Assembly (NCBI GenBank): GCA_947259335.1
Contig: CAMYMQ010000393.1
Coordinates: forward strand, 1-45,775
Source of the DNA: an uncultured Alphaproteobacteria bacterium
GTDB lineage: Bacteria; Pseudomonadota; Alphaproteobacteria; Bin65
DNA length: 45,775 nt
Direction of reading: 5' to 3'
Each line of letters opens with the position of its first letter. Position 1 is the stretch's first letter. This document shows, in pieces, positions 18,863 to 28,516 of this stretch. The notes beneath the pieces are model-generated. The model did no database searches, had not been told where the DNA came from, and was given only the letters and a program-made list of their open reading frames with translations. A program made the translations under genes and the position numbers.

Positions 18863-19839
18863 ACGAGGGTTTCGCCCCGCGCGGCCAGTGCCGGCCGCAA
18901 TTGGGGGTGAAAGTCGCCTTTTAGGCCCACTGGCCGTGCATTCCTGATCTCGAAAGCGACCTCGATCGACTGCCGGGCGTCCTCCAGCCCGAATCCGTTG
19001 CCGGCAAGAATGTCCGCGTAGCTGGCGGTATGCAGGTCAGTAAAGCCTTCCGAGAATTCGAGCTCCTCGTCCGAAATGCGGATCGACCGATAGGTCGACT
19101 TGCCAGCGCTTCGCAACGGGTCGGGCAGGTCCTGGAAATCGATCGACAGGAACCAGCGCACCCGCGCGCGCTCGAACTCCAGGTAACCGGCGGCCATCGT
19201 CGCTGAATGGGCATGGACCTGGACAAGCGACGGCCGACCGAACACATAGCAAAGCATGTCAAAGAAATGGATGCCGATATTGGTGGATATCCCGCCCGAC
19301 TTTGCCTGATCGCCCTTCCACGACACGTGATACCAGCGTCCACGCGAGGTTATGTAGGTCAGATCGACGTCGAGCACCGTTTCCCCTGGCTGGCTCTCGA
19401 CACGCTCCTTCAGCGCCCGGATTGTGGGGTGAAGGCGCAGTTGCAGGATCGTCTTGATCCGATGATCGCCCTCGGCCTCGATCTCGGCCAGGGCGTCGAC
19501 GTTCCACGGGTTCAGCACCAGCGGCTTTTCGCAGATGGCGTGGGCGCGGCTGCGCAAGGCGAGGCGGATATGGGCGTCATGAAGGTGATTGGGCGAGCAG
19601 ATCGAGACATAGTCGATCGCGGCGCCCCTGCGCCGGGCCTTGTCAATCGCCCGATCAAACCGCTCGAACTCGGTGAAGAACTCGGCCTGCGGAAAATAGC
19701 TATCCATGACCCCGACATTGTCGTGGGGATCTAGGGCGGCGACGAGTTGGTTGCCGGTATCCTTGATCGCGCGCAGATGGCGCGGCGCCACATATCCGGC
19801 GGCGCCGACCAATGCGAAACGGAGCGGTTCGCTGGTCAC
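18859..19839 (-). CDS. wlbA: WlbA/WbpB-like Gfo/Idh/MocA oxidoreductase
   Basis: [56 protein letters not shown]...[45 protein letters not shown] start at 19839. Confidence 0.82.
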   Translation of the reverse strand: MTSEPLRFALVGAAGYVAPRHLRAIKDTGNQLVAALDPHDNVGVMDSYFPQAEFFTEFERFDRAIDKARRRGAAIDYVSICSPNHLHDAHIRLALRSRAHAICEKPLVLNPWNVDALAEIEAEGDHRIKTILQLRLHPTIRALKERVESQPGETVLDVDLTYITSRGRWYHVSWKGDQAKSGGISTNIGIHFFDMLCYVFGRPSLVQVHAHSATMAAGYLEFERARVRWFLSIDFQDLPDPLRSAGKSTYRSIRISDEELEFSEGFTDLHTASYADILAGNGFGLEDARQSIEVAFEIRNARPVGLKGDFHPQLRPALAARGETLV

Positions 19840-19840
19840 C

Positions 19841-20596
19841 CTATGCCTCTTTGAATTCGTCCAACGGTCCGGGCTTGGCGCCGCGAGAGACACGGTATGG
19901 CTCGCAGTTCCTCGCGAGCTCCGCCGCCAGCACCCGGTCGCGATTGCGGCGAAAGCCGTCCAACACCCGCACGGGTCCCGCCCCGTCACCCCCAACCCAC
20001 CAGATCGGGTGGGTCAGCAATTGTAGCGCCCGTCCGGCCAAGATTGCCTTATGGGCCAACGGCTCCCCGTGGTGCCAGCCGCCCCGGCTGTCGGAGCAGT
20101 AGCCCATCTCCCGGAAGAACCGCGGCTCGTAGGCATGATGCCGGCCGGCGAACCGGCCCGCGCGGCCTTGCAGCGACGGAGCCGGACGGTGGAAGCTGAT
20201 CGCACAAACGTCGCGGCCCGTCATCGCTTCGAGCGCCTCGCACTCGGCCTTGGCCGCCGCTTCAAGGTCTGCTTCCGAACTGTAGAGCGACGCATCGAAG
20301 TGGAGACCGATAGTGTGGCCCAGTGCGGCAATGCGCGACAGGTCGCCGACATTCGCTGGTGCCCAGGGATTGTACATCTCGCTTCGTAGTAGCACAAAAT
20401 AGTGCGCCGAGACGCCGAGCGATCCCTCGACCTCGGCCATCTCGACAGCCGCCTGGATCGACATGTCGATGTCGTGGCGCAGGATGAGATGCGGCTTGCC
20501 CGGAATCGCCTCGTCGAACCCGACGACGCGATAGCCGCGCCCCAGCAGATCGACCACCAGCTCACGATAGCCTTCGAGCGAGAAATTTTTCGCCAT
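19841..20596 (-). CDS. Polysaccharide-deacetylase (NodB)-like protein
   Basis: MAKNFSLEGYRELVVDLLGRGYRVVGFDEAIPGKPHLILRHDIDMSIQAAVEMAEVEGSLGVSAHYFVLL...GLHFDASLY. ATG at 20596. Confidence 0.6.
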   Translation of the reverse strand: MAKNFSLEGYRELVVDLLGRGYRVVGFDEAIPGKPHLILRHDIDMSIQAAVEMAEVEGSLGVSAHYFVLLRSEMYNPWAPANVGDLSRIAALGHTIGLHFDASLYSSEADLEAAAKAECEALEAMTGRDVCAISFHRPAPSLQGRAGRFAGRHHAYEPRFFREMGYCSDSRGGWHHGEPLAHKAILAGRALQLLTHPIWWVGGDGAGPVRVLDGFRRNRDRVLAAELARNCEPYRVSRGAKPGPLDEFKEA

Positions 20597-20606
20597 CCTG
20601 TCCGCG

Positions 20607-21800
20607 TCAGCCCGCGATCGCCTGCCGCACCGCCGACCCGATGCGATGGGCAACGTCGTCCCGCATGTAGCCATGCATTGGTAGTGCCAGCACCCGGTTC
20701 GCGATCGCTTCGCTCACCGGCAGAGAGCCGGGTCCGTCACCATAGGGCGCATAGGGAGGCTGATAGTGCATCGGCTTGGGATAGTAGATCGCGGTCGGGA
20801 TATGGGCCGCGTTCAGTCGTGCCTGGACCCGGTCGCGATCCTCGACCTGGATGGTGTATTGCGCGAAGGCGCTGACCCGGCCCTCGACCCGCAGCGGCGC
20901 CTCCACGACCTCGGCCAGATAGTCGTCGTACAGGTCGGCGAGCGCATTGCGCGCGGCGATCTCGTCTTCGAGCGCCGGCAGCTTGGCCAGCAGCACGGCG
21001 GCCTGGAGCGAGTCCAGCCGGGCGTTCAACCCAACCCGCTCCACCGCGTAACGCTCGGTGCCCTGGCCGTGGACCCGGATCGACACCAGCTTTGCAGCCA
21101 GGTCGGCATCGTCGGTGAAGATCGCGCCGCCGTCGCCGTAGCAGCCGAGCGGCTTGGCCGGGAAGAAGCTGGTCGCGGTCACCGGCGCCAGCGCGCCGAC
21201 CCGCGTGTTTCCAATTGAGCCGCCAAAGCTCTGCGCCGCGTCGGCCAGCAGGAACAGGCCCTCGCAATCAGCGATCGGCGCAAGGACCTCATAGTCGGCC
21301 GGCAGACCGAACAGGTCGACCGGCATCACCGCCCTGGGTGTAAGCTTCCCTTCGGCCTTCACTTTTGCGATGCGCGCCTCCAAATCGGCCGGATCGATGT
21401 TGTAGGTGCGATGATCGACGTCGACATAGACCGGCGTGGCGCCAAGTAGCAGCGGCACCTCGGCCGTGGCGGTGAATGTGAACGCCGGTAGGAAGACAGC
21501 ATCTCCCGGACCGATCCCGGCCGCCATCATCGGCGCGATCAAGGCGTCGGTTCCGCTCGACACGCCGAGCGCGTAGCGGACCCCTGCGAAGGTGGACAGC
21601 GCCTCTTCCAGCTGTTCGATTTCCGGCCCCATGATGAAGCGCCCGTGCCGGAACACGTCACCCACGCGCGGGCCGATAGAATCCTTGAGAGCGGCGTACT
21701 GCGCCTTGATGCCCGCGAATTCGAGCTCGGGCACGTCCGTGTCCGGTAGGAGGAAGGGCGTACCCTCGGTGTCTAGCGTATCCAACTGCGTCTTACCCAT
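20607..21800 (-). CDS. wbpE: WbpE/WlbC-like aminotransferase (DegT/DnrJ/EryC1/StrS)
   Basis: EFAGIKAQYAALKDSIGPRVGDVFRHGRFIMGPEIEQLEEALSTFAGVRYALGVSSGTDAL...SFFPAKPLGCYGDGGAIFTDD. Confidence 0.82.
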   Translation of the reverse strand: MGKTQLDTLDTEGTPFLLPDTDVPELEFAGIKAQYAALKDSIGPRVGDVFRHGRFIMGPEIEQLEEALSTFAGVRYALGVSSGTDALIAPMMAAGIGPGDAVFLPAFTFTATAEVPLLLGATPVYVDVDHRTYNIDPADLEARIAKVKAEGKLTPRAVMPVDLFGLPADYEVLAPIADCEGLFLLADAAQSFGGSIGNTRVGALAPVTATSFFPAKPLGCYGDGGAIFTDDADLAAKLVSIRVHGQGTERYAVERVGLNARLDSLQAAVLLAKLPALEDEIAARNALADLYDDYLAEVVEAPLRVEGRVSAFAQYTIQVEDRDRVQARLNAAHIPTAIYYPKPMHYQPPYAPYGDGPGSLPVSEAIANRVLALPMHGYMRDDVAHRIGSAVRQAIAG

Positions 21801-23478
21801 TGTTTGACTGGTATGATCCGCCGTCCCAGCGCAGCCCCTTGCCCTCTAGGTAATCGGCCGCGTGCCAGATGAAGGCGCTGTAATGCCCCCGCCGGTCGCG
21901 CGCGACTCGGCAATAGGGCCAGGCCGCGTAGGCGCAGGTCTCCGCCATCCAATATGCCAAGTAACGCGTTTCGAACCGGTGCCAGCGCTTTCGGCCGAAA
22001 GGAAGGTGAAAAGCCTTGGCCGCCAGCCGCACAGGCCGCACCCAGCCCGGCCGGATGCGCGTCGGATTGACCGGGATGTCTTTCCACACGCCACCCCAGT
22101 TGTCCCGGTGCAGAACGTCGCGGTAAAGCGCTTCGCCTATCTTGGCGGACAGCGGCGCGCGGGCCCAGAAATCCATGTACGCTCGGTCCCACAGCGGCAG
22201 TCGCCACTCCAGGCCCAGGTACTCGTAGATGCGCTGACCGTTCAGAACATACTTGCTCTGCCGGTCCTGGAACTCGCAATACTCGAAAATGCCGTGATCC
22301 CCGGCGGGATCGCGGGGCAGGCCTCCGAGCCTCTCGATCTCGGTCCGGATCAGGCCATCGATCTCACCCAGCCGGTCCCCGGTCTGGAGCGATGCCCAGT
22401 GCTTGAAATGCTTGGCGACAAGTGCATCGACGATACAGTCGAGACGGCTCTCGGGCGTTTGAGCCGGTTCGAAAAGTGTCTCCGGCACGTGGTTGCCAGC
22501 GATGAAATCACCCGCCTGACCATTGACCACGATGGTCTCCCGGTCGAGCCCATGGTCGGCAAACATGACCGAGAGCATGCGGTATTCCTGCGGGAAATGC
22601 ATCCCAGTCAGACTGTCGGAATAGGCCTTGTAGCGGGCGTAGTCCGGGTCGTGAAAAACCCGCCGCATGATGCGCTGGGTGTATGGCACGAAGGTCCAGT
22701 CGTAGCCGAGCCGCCGCGCGATCTCCCGGCTCGTTACGGCCTCACGGTTGCCGGCGAGCCCGTAGGCGACGCAACGGACGTTGTCGTAGCCCGCTTCCTT
22801 CAGACCCGAGACCACGAAGCGCGAGTCCAACCCGGCCGAAAGCGGCACCAGGATCGGGCGGCCGCCGGCGCCCGCAATGAGGTCCTCGATCAGTTTGCGG
22901 TTCAAAAACGATAGAGGCTCGACGAGATCTTCCGGCGCCCGATCATCGGGCTGCCAGGGTGTCCAGCGGTGATAACGGTCCTGCCGAACCCCGCCAGCGT
23001 CAACCCACAGATACTCGCCCGGGCCGATCTGGCGCGCCAGCGAGTAGAGGGTCGCGTCCCCGATCGTGAAACCCGACAAGGCAACGACCCGCGCCATGAC
23101 CGGATCGATGTGCCCGGGGCCAAGCCCCAGCCGCTCCTCAAGCGCAGGACCGTCGTGAGTGACCACGACCGTCTCCCCGTCCCGGCCCCAGATCAGCGGA
23201 AACGACCGGACCGGGTCGGAGGCGGCCAGCGCCCATTCCGGCTGGTCGACGATCAGCGAGAAATGGCCGTCCAGCCCGTCGAGCCACGCGGAAGCCGTCG
23301 CGCGGGTGAGTGTGGCTGCCTCGGCCGCAAGCTGCGGTCCGCTCCTGCCCCGGACATGACCGCGAAACCAGACGAAGCCGGCGCCCACCGGGTGGCGAGC
23401 CCAGCCGAACCGCGGCTCGACCAGCACCTCGACCACTGTGCGCACCTGCGGTTCGGTCGCCGTAGCCATCCCTCTCAT
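21793..23478 (-). CDS. Asparagine-synthase-like protein with a non-catalytic N-terminal domain
   Basis: PP-loop PILVPLSAGLDSRFVVSGLKEAGYDNVRCVAYG; N-terminus has no Cys at position 2. Confidence 0.72.
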   Translation of the reverse strand: MRGMATATEPQVRTVVEVLVEPRFGWARHPVGAGFVWFRGHVRGRSGPQLAAEAATLTRATASAWLDGLDGHFSLIVDQPEWALAASDPVRSFPLIWGRDGETVVVTHDGPALEERLGLGPGHIDPVMARVVALSGFTIGDATLYSLARQIGPGEYLWVDAGGVRQDRYHRWTPWQPDDRAPEDLVEPLSFLNRKLIEDLIAGAGGRPILVPLSAGLDSRFVVSGLKEAGYDNVRCVAYGLAGNREAVTSREIARRLGYDWTFVPYTQRIMRRVFHDPDYARYKAYSDSLTGMHFPQEYRMLSVMFADHGLDRETIVVNGQAGDFIAGNHVPETLFEPAQTPESRLDCIVDALVAKHFKHWASLQTGDRLGEIDGLIRTEIERLGGLPRDPAGDHGIFEYCEFQDRQSKYVLNGQRIYEYLGLEWRLPLWDRAYMDFWARAPLSAKIGEALYRDVLHRDNWGGVWKDIPVNPTRIRPGWVRPVRLAAKAFHLPFGRKRWHRFETRYLAYWMAETCAYAAWPYCRVARDRRGHYSAFIWHAADYLEGKGLRWDGGSYQSNNG

Positions 23479-24149
23479 TCGGCCACCCTACGAACCAGCG
23501 TGAAGGCCTCGGCGCTGTCGCGGCCGCATTGGGCTCCGCGCCATCGGGCGAGCGCGCGCACTCCTTCGAGCGACCGCGGATGCGGCCAGTCGCGCAGTTC
23601 CCCGGAATAGCAGGCCAGCGCGTCCAACTTTCGGTCGAGCGTCCCGTCGACAGGTTCGAAGACAGTCGGCTCGAACGGGGCGAGGGGCGCCGTGCTCCAT
23701 TCGGTGGAGCTGTTGACCTCGCAACCCCAGATTTCGTGCGCCGGCGTCCCGGGCACGGGGCGGAACGCGGTCACAACCGCCTGCTGGACGATCCGATGAT
23801 CGACGTTCAGATCGCCGCCATGATGGGTATAGACGAGCGTTGGGCGCACCTCCGCCAGGAACCGCTCGACATGCTGGACGACTGACAGGAGCGGAACCGT
23901 GTCCATCTGATTGTCGGGAAAGTCGCCGAAAACGACTCCGCTGGCGCCGAGAATCCCTGCCGCTTCCCGGGCCTGCAGGCGCAACGTCTCGACCGCCTCC
24001 GGTTCGGCATCGCCGCGCGAGGTCAGGCCCGTGGCAAGGATCAGCACATGGACCGCATCGCCGGCGTCGGCGTGCTTGGCCAGGCTCGCTCCGCAGGCGA
24101 GGACCTCGTCGTCCGGATGCGCGAAGATCGCCGCGACGCTGCGTGCCAT
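23475..24149 (-). CDS. PIG-L family deacetylase
   Basis: AAIFAHPDDEVLACGASLAKHADAGDAVHVLILATG...YTHHGGDLNVDHRIVQQAVVTAFRP. Confidence 0.9.
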   Translation of the reverse strand: MARSVAAIFAHPDDEVLACGASLAKHADAGDAVHVLILATGLTSRGDAEPEAVETLRLQAREAAGILGASGVVFGDFPDNQMDTVPLLSVVQHVERFLAEVRPTLVYTHHGGDLNVDHRIVQQAVVTAFRPVPGTPAHEIWGCEVNSSTEWSTAPLAPFEPTVFEPVDGTLDRKLDALACYSGELRDWPHPRSLEGVRALARWRGAQCGRDSAEAFTLVRRVAE

Positions 24150-24152
24150 GAC

Positions 24153-25463
24153 CTACTCCGCTTCCTTCGCCGGCCGCACCTGAAACACCGGACGGATCGG
24201 CTTGCCGCGCAGTCGGGCCGCCGGATCGTTGCTCTCAAGCGCCGCCGAGACCGTGCCGAGCGCGCGGTTCCAGGCGGCCAGCGTCTCCTCAATAATTCCG
24301 TCTTGGGCATGGGCGAGGCAGAGGTTGAAGGTCGAGCCCATCAACACGCCCTCGGCGATCAGTTCCTGCTTCATGAGGCTGGCGACCATCACCGGCTCGG
24401 CCCGGCCCTTCCCAGTCGGCGCAGCGGCGGGCCACCAGTCGCCGCCCTTCATCGCGAGCTCGGTGTCGAGGCCGTGGTCGGCAATCATGCCTTTCACGTC
24501 ACGCTTGAGACCCGCGCCCAAGGCGCAGATGACGGCGGGACCATCGACTGCCTGCAACTTGTCGAGTGTCGCGATCGATGCGGCAAGCGACAGTGCCTCC
24601 CCACCGAAGGTTCCGGAAAAGAAGATATCCTCCATCAGGCGCACGATCTCACGCTTGCCGACGATGGCGGAGATCGGCATGCCGTTACCCATCGCCTTGC
24701 CAAATGCGGCGAGATCGGGCGTGACCCCGAACGCGGCTTGGGCACCGCCGAGATGGATGCGGAAGCCGGTCACGATCTCGTCGAACACGAGGACCACCCC
24801 ATAGCGGTCGCACAACGCGCGGATCGCTTTTAGGAAGCCGGGCGCGGGGGGATCGAGCGCCATGGGCTCGAGAATGACCGCCGCGAAGCCGTCCGGATCC
24901 GCTCGCAGAAGCGCTTCGAGGGCGTCGGCGTCGTTGAACGGGAACGCGGACGAGAGATCGCGGACCGCCTGCGGCACGCCCAGGTGCCGGGCCGTGGTAC
25001 CGATATACCAGTCGTGCCAGCCGTGATAGCCGCACAGCGCGATCCGGTCGCGGCCTGTATAAGCACGGGCAAGACGGATCGCCGCGCTAGTCGCGTCCGA
25101 TCCGTTCTTGCCGAACCGCACCATCTCGGCGCACGGGATAAAGTCTACCAGCCGCTCAGCCAGTTCGGCTTCCAGCTCGGTCGCAAGCGAGAAGGAGATG
25201 CCCTTGTCGAGTTGCGCGCGAATGGCGGCGTCGACGTCCGGATCGCGATAGCCGAGCACCACCGGCAGCAGCCCGAGGACATAGTCGATATAGGAATTGC
25301 CATCGAGGTCCCAGACCCGGGCGCCGTCGCCGCGGTCCAGGAACAGCGGCGCGGCTCCCTCGACCGTAGCGGCAGCCGCCTTCGAGAAGGTCTGCGAGCC
25401 GAGCGGGATCGTGCGCACGGCGCGATCATAGGCGGCCTTCGTTTTCTCGAAGGAGCCGCTCAT
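24153..25463 (-). CDS. Class III (glutamate-1-semialdehyde-type) aminotransferase
   Basis: RVWDLDGNSYIDYVLGLLPVVLGY...MVRFGKNGSDATSAAIRLARAYTGRDRIALCGYHGWHDW...VFDEIVTGFRIHLGGAQAAFGVTPDLAAFGKAMGNG. Confidence 0.87.
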   Translation of the reverse strand: MSGSFEKTKAAYDRAVRTIPLGSQTFSKAAAATVEGAAPLFLDRGDGARVWDLDGNSYIDYVLGLLPVVLGYRDPDVDAAIRAQLDKGISFSLATELEAELAERLVDFIPCAEMVRFGKNGSDATSAAIRLARAYTGRDRIALCGYHGWHDWYIGTTARHLGVPQAVRDLSSAFPFNDADALEALLRADPDGFAAVILEPMALDPPAPGFLKAIRALCDRYGVVLVFDEIVTGFRIHLGGAQAAFGVTPDLAAFGKAMGNGMPISAIVGKREIVRLMEDIFFSGTFGGEALSLAASIATLDKLQAVDGPAVICALGAGLKRDVKGMIADHGLDTELAMKGGDWWPAAAPTGKGRAEPVMVASLMKQELIAEGVLMGSTFNLCLAHAQDGIIEETLAAWNRALGTVSAALESNDPAARLRGKPIRPVFQVRPAKEAE

Positions 25464-26656
25464 GCCGACGCTCCGGAGTTCTCGGCAGGATCGCGACGGA
25501 GGATCAAATGATCTTGCGCCACCACCATGGCGCCATATCCGGCCTTGGCAAACAGGCGGCGCGAAGCCCAGTTTTCCGGCCGAACGCGCGCCAGCAGCGG
25601 CACGCCGGGCCAGCGCTCGGCGGCTTTCGCACGCGCCGCCTCCAGCATCGCCACACCCAAACCTCGGCCGCGCTGCGACGCGTCGACATAGATATCGACT
25701 TCCAATGCCTTGCCCCGCTTCTCCAGCCGCACCTGCCCGGCCGGCCGGCCTTCATGTTCGACAATCCAGATCGCCGCCATCGGCTTCGCCAATGTTTCCG
25801 CGAACCAGGCGACATGCTCGTCGCGTGGTATCGGCCCGGTCGTCGCCAATTTGTTGGCGAGGCTGTCCGGACTGTTGACCCAGGCAAACAAGAGCTCGAC
25901 ATCCCCCGCCGTCGCGGGACGCAGCAGCACGTCGTCCGGAGCCTGGACGATACCGTCGATCAGACCCGGCTTTCGGGTCAGCAGCGCCAGAACATCCATC
26001 CAACCGAAATCGCGCGGGAGTTCTCCTACCAGGCGACGCACCCGGTCTAGGTCCTCAGGCGTGTCCACGGTCCAGCGGAGGTGGCTGAAATCCGCGGGCG
26101 CGCGCAGATGGCCGACCCGGAACACGCCGGTCGGTAGGTCATCGTATACGCCCGTGCGCAAATAGGGTGTCACGTGTTCCCGGTGAAACGGCAACGTCGC
26201 CTCGGCCATGGCGCGGTCGAGAGCTGCGCGGCTAAAAATTTCGACGTCAAGACCGTCGGGGAAGGATAGATGGATGGCGTTGGAGACATAGTCGAAATCG
26301 TTCCCATCGAAGAAATCGACAGCCTCGTCGATGACGCCCGGATCGATCATCGGGCAGTCGGCGGTGAGGCGCACGACGGGGTCGGCGCCGGTAGCTTCGG
26401 CCGCGCCTGAATAGCGGCCCAGAACATCTGCTTCGTCACCGCGGAAAACGGGTACACCAAGCTTCCCGCAAAGAGCCGCGACCGGATCGTCGGTCGCGTT
26501 GACGGTGGTCGCGACACATACTGCGTCAAGCCGACGCGCGCGCCGCACGCGTTCGAGCATATAGGCCAGCATGGGCCGGCCACTCAGATCGGCGAGAACC
26601 TTGCCCGGCAAGCGGGTGGAGGTCATGCGCGCCTGAATGATGGCAACGGTCGTCAT
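25460..26656 (-). CDS. Fusion of an SpsF-type cytidylyltransferase domain and a GNAT N-acetyltransferase domain
   Basis: N-term MTTVAIIQARMTSTRLPGKVLADLSGRPMLAYMLERVRRAR (SpsF type); C-term LLRPATAGDVELLFAWVNSPDSLANK...GRGLGVAMLEAARAKAAERWP...NWASRRLFAKAGY (GNAT). Confidence 0.85.
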   Translation of the reverse strand: MTTVAIIQARMTSTRLPGKVLADLSGRPMLAYMLERVRRARRLDAVCVATTVNATDDPVAALCGKLGVPVFRGDEADVLGRYSGAAEATGADPVVRLTADCPMIDPGVIDEAVDFFDGNDFDYVSNAIHLSFPDGLDVEIFSRAALDRAMAEATLPFHREHVTPYLRTGVYDDLPTGVFRVGHLRAPADFSHLRWTVDTPEDLDRVRRLVGELPRDFGWMDVLALLTRKPGLIDGIVQAPDDVLLRPATAGDVELLFAWVNSPDSLANKLATTGPIPRDEHVAWFAETLAKPMAAIWIVEHEGRPAGQVRLEKRGKALEVDIYVDASQRGRGLGVAMLEAARAKAAERWPGVPLLARVRPENWASRRLFAKAGYGAMVVAQDHLILRRDPAENSGASA

Positions 26657-26664
26657 GGCGGGCC

Positions 26665-27723
26665 CTAGCCGATAAGGTCCCAGCTCATAGGCGTGCCGCG
26701 CGGCACATCCCGGTTGACGCGCTTGCCGAGCAGCAGGTCATAGTATTTTGGCGGCAGGCCGAATCCCGGCCGGATCGACCGCAGCGTTGCCTGGGTCAGC
26801 AGCTCGCCGGCCTGCATGTCGGCCACTACATAGAGCGAGCGTCGGAATTGTGCGTTGCCTTTCTCGCTCTCGCTCCTGTCGTAGCGCACCCTGCCCAGGG
26901 CTCGCCAGGCCAGATCGACCCCTTCGCACACGGTTCGGAGCTCATCCGGCTCCAGCGAGAACGCCGCGTCAGGCCCGCCGTTCGCTCGATTTAGCGTGAC
27001 GTGCTTTTCGATGATAGCCGCCCCGAGTGCCACCGCCGCCACGGGCGCTCCGGCCCCTGGTGTATGGTCGGACAGCCCCGTGACCCGACCGAAGGCTTGA
27101 GCCAGGTGGGGGATCGTTCGCAAGTCGGCATCCTCCGGCGGGGTCGGGTAGCCGCTGGTGCAGTGCAGAAGCGCGATCTCTCTTGCCCCGGCCTCGATCG
27201 CCGCGCCAACCGCCGATCCGATCTCTGCCAGGTCCGCCATGCCGGTCGACATGATCAGAGGCTTGCCGGTTTCCGCACATTTGCGGATCAGGGACAGGTC
27301 GATCAGTTCGAAGGAAGCGATCTTGTAGGCTGGTGCGTCCAGGCCTTCGAGAAAGTCCACCGCCGTCGCATCGAAGGGGCTGGAAAACACAATCAGTTCC
27401 AGTTCGCGCCCCTTGTCGAACAAGGCCGGATGCCAGTCCCACGGCGTATGGGCCTTATCGTAGAGCTCGTACAGGGTGTTGCCGTCCCACAATCCACCCT
27501 CAATGGCGAAACCGGGCCCGTTATGGTCGATGGTGATGGTGTCGGCGGTGTAGGTCTGGATCTTTACCGCGTGCGCGCCGGCCGACTTTGCAGCCTCCAT
27601 GATCGCGAAAGCGTGGTCGAGCGAACCGTTATGGTTCGCCGACATTTCTGCAATGACAAAGGGGGGGTGCGACGGGCCGATGGCCCGCCCAGCGATCGCG
27701 ATCTCCGGCACCTGGGAACCCAT
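26665..27723 (-). CDS. pseI: Pseudaminic acid synthase (NeuB family)
   Basis: PPFVIAEMSANHNGSLDHAFAIMEAAKSAGAHAVKIQTYTADTIT...LYDKAHTPWDWH...GLSDHTPG...IIEKHVTLNRANGGPDAAFSLEPDEL...SIRPGFGLPPKY. ATG at 27723. Confidence 0.92.
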   Translation of the reverse strand: MGSQVPEIAIAGRAIGPSHPPFVIAEMSANHNGSLDHAFAIMEAAKSAGAHAVKIQTYTADTITIDHNGPGFAIEGGLWDGNTLYELYDKAHTPWDWHPALFDKGRELELIVFSSPFDATAVDFLEGLDAPAYKIASFELIDLSLIRKCAETGKPLIMSTGMADLAEIGSAVGAAIEAGAREIALLHCTSGYPTPPEDADLRTIPHLAQAFGRVTGLSDHTPGAGAPVAAVALGAAIIEKHVTLNRANGGPDAAFSLEPDELRTVCEGVDLAWRALGRVRYDRSESEKGNAQFRRSLYVVADMQAGELLTQATLRSIRPGFGLPPKYYDLLLGKRVNRDVPRGTPMSWDLIG

Positions 27724-27724
27724 G

Positions 27725-28516
27725 CTATTTCCCGTCCCGACCAATAGCGAGGTACCCGTTCTTTTCGTATTCGAATGCGCCCTTGTTGGCGATCTCCGCT
27801 TCGACATATGCCCGGATGTCTGATTCCGCGTCCGCTTCGTAGTAGGTCGTCGCCCGATAGAAGGTGATGACGTCGTCAGCGGTCGGAATCGCTAGTCGAT
27901 TATGGAAATGGTGTTCCTCGACGGTCTCGAAAGCCGCCCTGAACCAAGGGGCCAGCACCTCCGCGCCAAAGCGTAAGCTGTCGTAAACCGGCTCCGGCAC
28001 CGTGCTGAACCTCGCCGCCAGTTCGACCAAGCCGTGCGGCTCCTGCGGCGTAAACACGGCGAGCCGGCCGCCGGGGTTCAACGCGCCCTTCATTACATCC
28101 AGAACCGCCTCGCGCTCGTTGGCGTAGTAAAGGGCATAGGTCGATTGCGCGAGGTCATAGCGCGTCACCCGGAAGGTACCGTCGATCAGCGCCTGCAGAT
28201 CGGCCATGTCGCCGACCACCGCCTGCACGGGGTCACCCTCATCGAGCGCCTCAGTGAGCGCCTCGACGGAACTGGCCGAGATATCCAACGCCGACACACT
28301 GCCCCCGGGTTGCACCCGCTTCGCGATTGCCAGGGTTTGTGCGCCGGTGCCGCAACCGACGTCGAGCACGTCCTCGCCCGGTTGGACGGCGAGGCGCTCC
28401 ATCAGCCATCCGTCGAAATCGGCCGAAGCGTAAGCCTTGTTGATCGCCAGCCGCTTGGCCAGGCTTTCGCGCGAGGTAGCCCGCTCGAATTTTTCACCTT
28501 CGTAGACGTGGCTCAT
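27725..28516 (-). CDS. Class I SAM-dependent methyltransferase
   Basis: EDVLDVGCGTGAQTLAIAKRVQPGGSVSALDIS. Confidence 0.87.
   Translation of the reverse strand: MSHVYEGEKFERATSRESLAKRLAINKAYASADFDGWLMERLAVQPGEDVLDVGCGTGAQTLAIAKRVQPGGSVSALDISASSVEALTEALDEGDPVQAVVGDMADLQALIDGTFRVTRYDLAQSTYALYYANEREAVLDVMKGALNPGGRLAVFTPQEPHGLVELAARFSTVPEPVYDSLRFGAEVLAPWFRAAFETVEEHHFHNRLAIPTADDVITFYRATTYYEADAESDIRAYVEAEIANKGAFEYEKNGYLAIGRDGK

Noticed and set aside
21862-22914. 350-aa plus-strand ORF
   Set aside because: Antisense to the asparagine-synthase-like gene; no recognisable motifs.
27661-27667. G7 run in pseI, G/C7 run in legF (37481-37487) and A7 run in legG (43020-43026) as further phase-variation tracts
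   Set aside because: Runs of seven are expected many times by chance in a GC-rich 45-kb window (for G/C), and the single A7 is too short to support a slippage claim without read data.
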